Source: Paenibacillus sediminis (GTDB lineage: Bacteria; Bacillota; Bacilli; Paenibacillales; Paenibacillaceae). From it: a stretch of DNA of 64,000 nt. Position numbers and translations under genes: made by a program. The notes under the pieces are model-generated. The model did not search any database. It had not been told where the DNA came from and saw only the letters and a program-made list of their open reading frames with translations. Positions 26,314 through 33,278 of this stretch are shown piece by piece; positions within the stretch are counted from its first letter, which is position 1, and every line of letters begins with the position of its first letter. The stretch lies in assembly GCF_017873765.1 (NCBI RefSeq), contig NZ_JAGGKP010000002.1:62001-126000 (forward strand), in the 5' to 3' direction.

Positions 26314-27126
26314 TTAACGCAATAATTGCAATACGCCTTGAGGCGCTTGGTTAGCTTGTGCCAACATAGCAGTAGAAGCTTGTTGCAAGATATTGAATTT
26401 AGTGTAATTCATCATTTCAGAAGCCATATCTGTATCACGGATACGTGATTCAGCAGCTTGAAGGTTCTCTGAAGTAGCTCCCAAGTTGTTGTATACATGC
26501 TCCAATTGGTTTTGGAATGCACCCAAGGTAGAACGTGCTGTATTTACTGTACCAATTGCTGTATCAACTGCTGAAAGCTCAGCCGCAGCAAACGTAGCCG
26601 AACTTAAATTACCAAGAGTTAAACCTGCAGCTGTAACTTTGATATTACCGAGATTCATAAGGACAGATTCAGATGCAGTACCACCAATTTGAATCGTAAC
26701 TGTCGGACCAGTGCCATCAAGCAATGAAATACCATTAAATTTAGTGTTATTAGCGATACCGTCAATTGCATTTTTCAAACTTGTGTACTCGGAATTCATA
26801 GCCGCAAGGTCCGATGCGTTGTATGTACCATTGTTTGCTTGAACTGCAAGCTCTTTCATACGACCAAGCATGTCAGAAACTTCACCCATTGCACCTTCAG
26901 CCGTTTGTACAAGAGATACACCGTCTTGTGCGTTACGTTGACCTTGGTTCAAAGATTTAATTTGTGCACGCATTTTCTCAGAGATTGAAAGACCTGCAGC
27001 ATCGTCAGCAGCACGGTTGATGCGGTAACCAGAAGAAAGTTTCTCACTGGATTTACCTTGTTGTGTGTTGTTGAACACCAGATTACGATGAGCGTTCATC
27101 GCGTTAAGATTGTGGTTAATAATCAT
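26314..27126 (-). CDS. hag: Flagellin
   Basis: Filament subunit. Only 270 residues, so it is essentially the conserved D0/D1 core: N-terminal MIINHNLNAMNAHRNL and KLSSGYRINRAADDAAGLS, C-terminal DTDMASEMMNYTKFNIL and AQANQAPQGVLQLLR. The central segment (about 145-195, rich in Thr, Ser, Gly and Ala) is short, with no outer D2/D3 domain, so any glycan would sit on D1-exposed Ser/Thr. AAGGAGGAA precedes the ATG. Transcribed from a sigma-D-type promoter with a leader that fits CsrA control. Confidence 0.97.
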   Translation of the reverse strand: MIINHNLNAMNAHRNLVFNNTQQGKSSEKLSSGYRINRAADDAAGLSISEKMRAQIKSLNQGQRNAQDGVSLVQTAEGAMGEVSDMLGRMKELAVQANNGTYNASDLAAMNSEYTSLKNAIDGIANNTKFNGISLLDGTGPTVTIQIGGTASESVLMNLGNIKVTAAGLTLGNLSSATFAAAELSAVDTAIGTVNTARSTLGAFQNQLEHVYNNLGATSENLQAAESRIRDTDMASEMMNYTKFNILQQASTAMLAQANQAPQGVLQLLR

Positions 27127-27133
27127 TGATTTG

Positions 27134-27170
27134 TTCCTCCTTGAGTTTTAAAATTTCACATCCTTGTGAA
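27134..27170 (-). promoter_or_regulatory. CsrA-binding hairpin and ribosome site in the flagellin leader
   Basis: On the minus strand TTCACA-AGGA-TGTGAA (27170-27155) forms a six-base-pair stem presenting AGGA as a tetraloop. The core ACAAGGATGT matches the published CsrA consensus ACARGGAUGU at every base. The Shine-Dalgarno sequence AAGGAGGAA (27142-27134), 12 bases further on, supplies a second GGA site. This two-site layout is the one described for B. subtilis hag. Confidence 0.8.
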
Positions 27171-27196
27171 GTAGGCAATCTCGCCTTACAATATAT

Positions 27197-27223
27197 ATAT
27201 CGGATGTTAAGAGAGGAAGTTTA
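27197..27223 (-). promoter_or_regulatory. Sigma-D promoter of flagellin
   Basis: Minus strand TAAA (27223-27220), 15 bases, TCCGATAT (27204-27197; seven of eight to GCCGATAT). The predicted leader is about 65 bases. Confidence 0.88.
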
Positions 27224-27241
27224 TACCTTTTATAAAAAAAC

Positions 27242-27463
27242 TTAAAATTTCATTTTTTTCAATAAATTCGGATCTACATGCGCCGAGCTAGCTTCCTGAT
27301 TATTGGCTTGCACTTCTTCCACCAATTCTTTTCTTAATATGACAATGTCCTCAGGGGCCCTTATCCCTACTTTGATATTATCTCCCTCAATAGAAGCAAT
27401 ATATATTTCGATGTCGTTATTTATTAAAATAGATTGGCCCCGTTTCCGTGAAAGGATAAGCAT
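27242..27463 (-). CDS. csrA: Carbon storage regulator CsrA
   Basis: RNA-binding translational repressor; in Bacillales it blocks flagellin translation until FliW removes it. 73 residues from ATG 27463 (MLILSRKRGQSILI); the ATG at 27466 is also possible and overlaps the fliW stop as ATGA. The sequence shows the five-strand core and the RNA-contacting GIRAPEDIVILRKEL segment. GGGGAGGGGGA lies upstream. It is placed between fliW and flagellin, matching the partner-switch circuit. Confidence 0.95.
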   Translation of the reverse strand: MLILSRKRGQSILINNDIEIYIASIEGDNIKVGIRAPEDIVILRKELVEEVQANNQEASSAHVDPNLLKKMKF

Positions 27464-27888
27464 CATTCCCCCTCCCCTTCTTCTCTAATATGACTCATGA
27501 TTAAGGGACAATCCGTTCTAAATTTTGTTTTCTCTTGGACCACATACTGACTCCCAATAAACTTATTAATATTGATAATCAATGGGGCTAAGAGATTAAC
27601 CGTTGAGGATCGCAAATCACCTCTTATGGTGACTATATTCAAAACGAGAGTGTCTTCAGGTTTCATAATCTGCAGCTTGTTTTTTAGAGATTCACTGAGT
27701 TTAATTTCATAGTCTCCATACCATTGAAAAGGGGATGTTACCAAAAAGGAAATATTCTCATCTTCAAGGCTTTTCAAATAAGCAAATGGTGTGTCTTCGA
27801 CGGTTTCTAGCAAAAACATATCTAAATTTTCAAATCCGAGTATACTTCCTTCGAATGAGAGTTTCATATTATTAAAATTGTCTAGCAT
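27463..27888 (-). CDS. fliW: Flagellar assembly factor FliW
   Basis: 141 residues. Binds either flagellin or CsrA; when flagellin is exported, FliW is freed and sequesters CsrA. The family features GSILGFENLDMFLLE near residue 12, PFAYLKSLED near 35, and the closing block VNLLAPLIININKFIGSQYV are visible. AAGGAGG precedes the ATG. It overlaps csrA by one to four bases, depending on the csrA start. Confidence 0.93.
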   Translation of the reverse strand: MLDNFNNMKLSFEGSILGFENLDMFLLETVEDTPFAYLKSLEDENISFLVTSPFQWYGDYEIKLSESLKNKLQIMKPEDTLVLNIVTIRGDLRSSTVNLLAPLIININKFIGSQYVVQEKTKFRTDCPLIMSHIREEGEGE

Positions 27889-27909
27889 TCGACTGCCTCC
27901 TTATGAAAT

Positions 27910-27937
27910 GAAGCTACAGCTTTACAGCTATAGCTTC
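27910..27937 (-). other. Stable hairpin with GTAA tetraloop between yviE and fliW
   Basis: Twelve-base-pair stem (GAAGCTATAGCT / AGCTGTAGCTTC, one G-U) closed by GTAA, a GNRA-type tetraloop. The minus strand continues ATTTCATAAGGAGG, so there is no real T run and the fliW ribosome site follows within about ten bases. It is more likely an mRNA processing or translation element than a terminator. Confidence 0.55.
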
Positions 27938-27941
27938 TTAA

Positions 27942-28502
27942 CTAACCATATAAGTCATAATTGCTAACCCACATTTGTATGCTATTTTTATTTTTCAAAT
28001 AAATGTCTACTCCGCCAGGTTCATACTTAGCTTGGGGACGATGCGGAGTATAATTAATCTGGGGATCATGCCTTGTCCAGTTGATATCGATATGTGAGGG
28101 CGTATATTGAAGATCTACATTATGAAAAGATGCTTCTCCGTTATACTGTATACTAGACTGTTCCTGCATACGTTGAGCCATCATATCCGCAATCGTGCTG
28201 TGCTTAAACTGAGCCAATTGGTTGCCTTCATCAACAATTCGCGAAACATTGAGCAAAAATTCTTGATGCATTTGGCTAGAAATCATATGGAGCCATTCCA
28301 AGTGATTTCCTTTGCCAAGGGCCATCCAAGCCCTTGAGCTATCTACTGATAGTTCAGCAGGTGTTGTATTCACTTCCATCGCAGCCGGCGGACTTTCAAC
28401 TTCCAAATCTCCTGATGGTGATTCTATATTCAGCTGAGCTTGTCTGGTCTCCATTCCTATATTTGCGTAGGTTTGGCGAATAGAAAGACGTTGAAGATTC
28501 AT
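27942..28502 (-). CDS. yviE: YviE-like flagellar-region protein (DUF6470 type)
   Basis: 186 residues, no signal peptide. The N-terminus MNLQRLSIRQTYANIGMET with repeated short beta-like segments (IESPSGDLEVESP, YTPSHIDINW, YTPHRPQAKYEPGG) and position between flgL and fliW correspond to YviE of B. subtilis, whose role is unknown. AGAGGTG precedes the ATG. Confidence 0.78.
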   Translation of the reverse strand: MNLQRLSIRQTYANIGMETRQAQLNIESPSGDLEVESPPAAMEVNTTPAELSVDSSRAWMALGKGNHLEWLHMISSQMHQEFLLNVSRIVDEGNQLAQFKHSTIADMMAQRMQEQSSIQYNGEASFHNVDLQYTPSHIDINWTRHDPQINYTPHRPQAKYEPGGVDIYLKNKNSIQMWVSNYDLYG

Positions 28503-28528
28503 AATAGGACACCTCTACCGTTCAACAA

Positions 28529-29428
28529 TTAACGCAGGTAATCCAGAAGTGTTGTTTGAACTATTTTCGCGCTAGTTGCGAGTGAAGCCTGATATACACT
28601 TTCGTCTTGCTTCATTTTCATAATTGTTTCAGCATAATCAGCATCTTCTGTCTTAGTCTGCATGTCGGTTAAATTTTGTTTCATATCATCCAGACGAGTA
28701 CTAATTAGATCTATTCTGTTTGTTTTTGCTCCGATTTCTGACCTTGCTTCATTTATTTTGATCAACCGGCTTTTTAGTAAATCAAGTTCACCTGAAGCTG
28801 CGCTCTGCTTACCAGCACTAAAATCCGCTTGAACTCTTTTTAGGATAGCAAACAAATTATCAGAATCCGTGGAAGCTCCAAATACGTCCTGTCCAGTAAC
28901 ATTAATTTGTATAGGCGCACCACCCTCAGTGAATTGATAATTAATACCAGCTGTGTCCGTATCTTGATTATTGGCAGTCGCAGGATCGTATGGCGGCTTG
29001 TCCGTTAATTGGCCATTAAATATATATTTATCTCCGATCTGACTGTTACCGACATTTACAAGTTGTTCGTAAATTTGTTTGAGTTCGACATTAATAGCAT
29101 CTAATCCCTCTTGTGGATTTGTTCCATTAATCCCTTGCACTAGCAGCTCATTTGCACGTTGCACTATATCATTTACTTGGGATAACGCGGTATCTGTATT
29201 ATTCAGCCAAGATGTAGCAGCATCTGCATTTTTTTGAAATTGATCGTTTAATGCTAAATCGCTGCGATATCTTAACGAGTAAGTAATCCCCACTGGGTCA
29301 TCTGATGGCTTATTAAGCTTCATTCCCGTGGACAAGATATTTTGATTCTTGTCCATTCTAATCAGATTATTATTGATATTACGCAACATTTGCAAATTCA
29401 TCATACCTGGAGTTACACGTAATGCCAT
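28529..29428 (-). CDS. flgL: Flagellar hook-filament junction protein FlgL (HAP3)
   Basis: 299 residues. A flagellin-like N-terminus (RVTPGMMNLQMLRNINNNL, LSTGMKLNKPSDDPVGITY) and C-terminus (DADYAETIMKMKQDESVYQ, then SAKIVQTTLLDYLR) form the junction between hook and filament together with FlgK. TAGGAGG precedes the ATG, 18 bases after flgK. Confidence 0.94.
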   Translation of the reverse strand: MALRVTPGMMNLQMLRNINNNLIRMDKNQNILSTGMKLNKPSDDPVGITYSLRYRSDLALNDQFQKNADAATSWLNNTDTALSQVNDIVQRANELLVQGINGTNPQEGLDAINVELKQIYEQLVNVGNSQIGDKYIFNGQLTDKPPYDPATANNQDTDTAGINYQFTEGGAPIQINVTGQDVFGASTDSDNLFAILKRVQADFSAGKQSAASGELDLLKSRLIKINEARSEIGAKTNRIDLISTRLDDMKQNLTDMQTKTEDADYAETIMKMKQDESVYQASLATSAKIVQTTLLDYLR

Positions 29429-29446
29429 ATTAATCGCCTCCTAATT

Positions 29447-31027
29447 CTATCTACCTACCATACCCATACTATTGATTACTTTATCTAAGTTTTGGTCCAC
29501 AGTTGTCATGAACCTGGACGCCGCAGCGTATGCATGCTGAAATTTAATTAAATTCGTCATTTCTTCGTCTGTAGATACACCGCTAACCGATTGTCTTCTT
29601 GAGTCGACTTGGTCAACAAGCAACTGGTTATTCGTTTGCTGACGAGTCGCTTCTTCGCTTTCAACGCCTAGTTGTCCAATAATAGAACGATAATAATCAT
29701 CAACCGTTCCGGTTGCAATACCATTGTTACTCGAAGTCCCATTAAATTTAAAAGGGACACTCTTTAATCCTGATATTAAGAGAGCAATTGTGTTATTTCC
29801 CGTTACCGTTTCTTCACCTACTGCAGGGGGGGTAAGCGTTATCGTACGAAGAGATGATGCGATTTGACTAGGATCATTTTGAATTACAGGATTTAAGCCT
29901 ATTGAAGCAGCAGTGATCGGTCCGCCATCTTGCGAAACGAAAAAAGCCGGTGCTGTTGCTGGTGGTGTTCCTGTTCCAAAAATATATCCAAGCTGATGAA
30001 GTTCATTAAGACCTTTAACGGTCACAGTAAGGTCGCTTGTCAATGTACGGTTTGCACCAGTATAAGTAACGCCGTCAAGAACTGTGTTATCCGGAAGAAC
30101 TGAACCCGCCGGAATTGTAACGGTAATCTCTCCATTAGTAATTGTATTAGCCATGTCATTCAATTGATCTAAATAATTCTTAACAAGAACATCTCGAGAT
30201 TTAATGGTCCCAAACACATCTCCACTGATTAACGTATTCGCACTGTAAGCCCCTTCCCAGTCTGCAGCAGTCGTCTGCACTGAGTTATTGCCGCTTACCA
30301 ATTGCAGACCACCAGCAACAACCGTATATCCATCTGATTGTTCAGTGACACTCACATTTGTTAGCTTAGACAACTCATCGATAATCAAATCGCGTTGATC
30401 TCGTAGATCGTTAGCATTATCACGCTGTCCTTCTATCCTCATAATCTCATCGTTTAATTGGGCAATCTGACTTGTCAATGTGTTGATATGATCGGCAGTT
30501 ACGGAGACCCTTTGAGTTAGATCATCTTGCATATCGGTTAATTTCTTACTCGTTTCATTGAACGCATCTACTAATGCCAGAGCGTTTTCCCTCACAATTT
30601 TCCTCGATGTCACATTTTCAGGATCTTTACTTAGACTGGACCATGAGTTCCAAAAATTATTTAATACAGTCGAGAGGCCTGAATCGGATGGTTCGTTGAA
30701 CACTTTCTCAAGCTTTGAGAGAGTGTCCGCTTGAACTTCCCATTCCCCTAAAGATTTATTAGCATCCCAATATTGATCATCAAGGAATGATTCACGTACT
30801 CGTTTGATATAGTTATATTCCACACCTGTTCCTAGCTGTCCAGGAGCTGTGGACTTATTAAATAGCCCAGGTGCCTCAATCGGACGAGAAGCTACCAATC
30901 CTACGACCTGACGTGAATAGCCTGGTGTATTTGCATTGGCAATGTTGTGACCTGTAGTATTCATTGCTGCCGTATTTGCAAACAGGCTTCGTTTCGCCGT
31001 TTCTAAGCCCATAAATGTTGAAGTCAT
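29447..31027 (-). CDS. flgK: Flagellar hook-associated protein FlgK (HAP1)
   Basis: 526 residues. N-terminal rod-hook motif GLETAKRSLFANTAAMNTTG then HNIANANTPGYSRQ, and C-terminal GVSTDEEMTNLIKFQHAYAA with MTTVDQNLDKVINSMG. Joins the hook to the filament via FlgL. GAGGAGGG precedes the ATG. It lies 27 bases after flgN, its probable chaperone gene. Confidence 0.95.
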   Translation of the reverse strand: MTSTFMGLETAKRSLFANTAAMNTTGHNIANANTPGYSRQVVGLVASRPIEAPGLFNKSTAPGQLGTGVEYNYIKRVRESFLDDQYWDANKSLGEWEVQADTLSKLEKVFNEPSDSGLSTVLNNFWNSWSSLSKDPENVTSRKIVRENALALVDAFNETSKKLTDMQDDLTQRVSVTADHINTLTSQIAQLNDEIMRIEGQRDNANDLRDQRDLIIDELSKLTNVSVTEQSDGYTVVAGGLQLVSGNNSVQTTAADWEGAYSANTLISGDVFGTIKSRDVLVKNYLDQLNDMANTITNGEITVTIPAGSVLPDNTVLDGVTYTGANRTLTSDLTVTVKGLNELHQLGYIFGTGTPPATAPAFFVSQDGGPITAASIGLNPVIQNDPSQIASSLRTITLTPPAVGEETVTGNNTIALLISGLKSVPFKFNGTSSNNGIATGTVDDYYRSIIGQLGVESEEATRQQTNNQLLVDQVDSRRQSVSGVSTDEEMTNLIKFQHAYAAASRFMTTVDQNLDKVINSMGMVGR

Positions 31028-31054
31028 CGTATCCCTCCTCAGAATAGAGAAAAA

Positions 31055-31552
31055 TTAAGCTCTTGTATCAAAAAAATTATTTTTTTTCAAATTTGACGAT
31101 TGATGTGCTGGATTTTGATAAATAAGATCGTCCTCTGCCCCGACAAACACATTTAATGAAAAATCTATAAACTCTAATGCATGATGAATTAATTGCTGAT
31201 TAACTTCGTTCTGTCTTTTCAAAGCATGAATTACATTTAACAAGCGATTTTGTGAATCTTGCAATTGAAACCTTTCCTCTACGTTAAATACGAGCCGTAA
31301 AAGTTCCGTCACAGTTAAATTGAGCTGTGAACGAATTCCTTTCTCATGAAGAAAAGCATAAGCAGCATCTACCCGTTCTTTTTCCACTTCTGCAACCTGC
31401 TTAAGGAGACGATTCTCTTGAGTCATGATTTGAGTTAGTTTTTCAATATCGTTCTTAATGATCGCCTGCTTCTTCTCTTCACCGGAATCAAACAATTGTT
31501 GATGCAATTCAGTTAACCGTTCCATGGTTGAAATTACATGCTGTATACTCAC
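31055..31552 (-). CDS. flgN: FlgN-family export chaperone
   Basis: 165 residues, helical. Chaperone for FlgK and FlgL. Features are the helical N-terminus VISTMERLTELHQQLFDSGEEKKQAI (read as MERLTELHQQLFDSGEEKK) and IMTQENRLLKQVAEVEKER. The start is GTG 31552, overlapping the flgM TGA stop (GTGA). Equivalent to yvyG in B. subtilis. Confidence 0.87.
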   Translation of the reverse strand: MSIQHVISTMERLTELHQQLFDSGEEKKQAIIKNDIEKLTQIMTQENRLLKQVAEVEKERVDAAYAFLHEKGIRSQLNLTVTELLRLVFNVEERFQLQDSQNRLLNVIHALKRQNEVNQQLIHHALEFIDFSLNVFVGAEDDLIYQNPAHQSSNLKKNNFFDTRA

Positions 31553-31845
31553 TTATTCTCACCCGAATTATCATTGATTTTAAAATAAGGCAACAGCTTC
31601 TCAGCAATTTTAGCAGCATCGACGTAGTACGTTCCCGTCGCTACTGATTGTTTCAAGTCATTTATACGTTCAGCACGCTGTGGATCTTGTACTTGGTTCT
31701 GAGCTTCCAGCATTTCTTTTGCTTCAGGCGAAATGGAAACCTGATCCTTTTGGCGATTTTTTTTACCCGTAAAATTTTCACGAGCTTCTACATTCCGCTG
31801 ATATGAATTTATTGCTCCAATCCGTCCCGTCTCATTAATTTTCAT
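31549..31845 (-). CDS. flgM: Anti-sigma factor FlgM
   Basis: 98 residues. Holds the flagellar sigma-D inactive until hook completion. The N-terminus MKINETGRIGAINSYQ and the C-terminal sigma-binding helices RAERINDLKQSVATGTYYVD then AAKIAEKLLPYF are typical. AAGGTGAG precedes the ATG. Transcribed from a sigma-D-type promoter, giving the expected negative feedback. Confidence 0.93.
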   Translation of the reverse strand: MKINETGRIGAINSYQRNVEARENFTGKKNRQKDQVSISPEAKEMLEAQNQVQDPQRAERINDLKQSVATGTYYVDAAKIAEKLLPYFKINDNSGENK

Positions 31846-31864
31846 AATGTGCTCACCTTCCTTC

Positions 31865-31905
31865 CAAAATAAAAAGACCGATAATCTTTACTAAGTTTAT
31901 CGGCC
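31865..31905 (-). terminator. Terminator of yvyF overlapping the flgM promoter
   Basis: Minus strand arms GGCCGATAA (31905-31897) and TTATCGGTC (31884-31876), nine pairs with one G-U, with an inner CTT/AAG pairing, followed by TTTTTATTTT. The left arm contains the sigma-D -10 box of flgM. Confidence 0.75.
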
Positions 31906-31923
31906 ATAAATGAAGTAATTTTA
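31897..31923 (-). promoter_or_regulatory. Sigma-D promoter of the flgM operon
   Basis: Minus strand TAAA (31923-31920), 15 bases, GCCGATAA (31904-31897; seven of eight to GCCGATAT). It lies 52 bases before the flgM start and after the yvyF stop. Confidence 0.88.
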
Positions 31924-31939
31924 ATAGCTGCATGCGATT

Positions 31940-32347
31940 TTAGTTTTTTCTTCGATCAAGAGCACTGTAAGCCCCATGACCAGTAACGTTCCCCTTATCA
32001 AAAGACTGAGAATCATTGAGCGCACTCGTCAAATCCTTAGTTAATCTCGTTCGACACGAGTCACACATAGTGCCTTCTCTAATTAACGTGCCGCAAACTT
32101 CGCAAGGATACATTAAATTAGGGGCTTGAACTACAGAAATTCGCCCTTCTCTAACGAAGCGAGTAATCTGTTTGGTCGTAACACCGGTGGCTTCGGATAG
32201 TTCCAATAACGTAGCAGTCCTATGCTCCCTTAAATAATCAGCGCATTTCTCATATTCTACTTCAATTTCTTTTATACAATTCCCGCATATATCTCTAAAA
32301 TTCAACGCAAAAAGACGACCACATCGAGGACAGTTGCCAATATCCAT
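31940..32347 (-). CDS. yvyF: YvyF-like flagellar operon protein with zinc ribbons
   Basis: 135 residues. An N-terminal four-cysteine zinc knuckle (CPRCGRLF with CGNC), a central winged or HTH-like stretch (LLELSEATGVTTKQITRFVR) and a second zinc site (CEVCGTLIREGTMCDSC). Known as a flagellar-region protein in Bacillales and near comF in B. subtilis; its exact role is unclear. AGGGGGC precedes ATG 32347 and the protein ends before the flgM terminator/promoter. Confidence 0.85.
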   Translation of the reverse strand: MDIGNCPRCGRLFALNFRDICGNCIKEIEVEYEKCADYLREHRTATLLELSEATGVTTKQITRFVREGRISVVQAPNLMYPCEVCGTLIREGTMCDSCRTRLTKDLTSALNDSQSFDKGNVTGHGAYSALDRRKN

Positions 32348-32455
32348 TACACCTTAAGCCCCCTACATCTATTTCTCATATTTTCTTTAGATTACCTTAT
32401 TTTGGGTATGACGTCTATGGGAAAATCGACAGTATTTTCATGGAATAATATAGTG

Positions 32456-33253
32456 TCAAGACCGCGCCCATGTCAAGCAATATACTTCTAATGGCATGTT
32501 CAATGATAGACCGGCTTCCTTCAAAATATGGGCACAAGCATTTACAGTGCTGCCTGTTGTATAAATATCATCAACGAGCAATATACGGAGGGGAAGAGGA
32601 CTTGTAGATGATGAATAAGAATTGAGTACGTCCTTCATGCGCTGAACAGCTGACGAGTGAAGCTGAAAAATCCCTTGCATATCTTGAATGCGCTCGTGCC
32701 TGCTCTTGAAGCTTTGTTTAACGGTATGGCGTCTTCGCTCCAATAGAGGAATCAATGGTATGCGCTGTTTCCTCGATAATATGGACCCTAGCATTTCAGC
32801 TTGGTTAAAGCCCCGTTCTGATAGACGAACTTGACTGACAGGTACAAAGGTAATGAAGTCTATTTTCCACTTAAAATGGGTATTCGTAAACTCCCGCTTC
32901 ATGCCGGTGTATGCCCGCTCTAACATCTTAGCTAGAAGTTCGGCATATCTCTCATTTCCGCGATATTTATACTGCGCAAGCCACTCTCTCATCTGGGCGT
33001 TATAAGCGACACTGCTGCGGTTGCATACAATAGCCCGCTGGGCAGCCGCAGGGCGTGTGCAATCAGGACAACCTATATGTCTGCCGCATACCCCGCAGCG
33101 CGGCTTCGCAATCCAAGGAATAGTCCTCGTACACTCCTCGCATATGGCTAAAGAAGTGTTCAACTGTTTTACACGTTTATTACATGTTAAGCAGGTATCT
33201 ACAGGTGGAGAAATAAATTGGTGCACTGAATTCATAAATGTCTGCCACTTCAA
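32456..33253 (-). CDS. comFC: ComFC, competence-associated phosphoribosyltransferase-like protein
   Basis: 265 residues. The N-terminal zinc-binding region has CLTCNK, CEEC, CGVCG and CPDC; the C-terminal type I phosphoribosyltransferase fold carries the PRPP loop ILLVDDIYTTGSTVNAC near residue 230 and the RGFNQAE motif near 148. Works with the ComFA helicase in DNA uptake. The start codon is TTG 33253 behind GGGAGGGTG. No comFB lies between comFA and comFC, unlike B. subtilis. Confidence 0.92.
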   Translation of the reverse strand: MKWQTFMNSVHQFISPPVDTCLTCNKRVKQLNTSLAICEECTRTIPWIAKPRCGVCGRHIGCPDCTRPAAAQRAIVCNRSSVAYNAQMREWLAQYKYRGNERYAELLAKMLERAYTGMKREFTNTHFKWKIDFITFVPVSQVRLSERGFNQAEMLGSILSRKQRIPLIPLLERRRHTVKQSFKSRHERIQDMQGIFQLHSSAVQRMKDVLNSYSSSTSPLPLRILLVDDIYTTGSTVNACAHILKEAGLSLNMPLEVYCLTWARS

Positions 33254-33278
33254 ATTAGCACCCTCCCTTTTTGATTCA

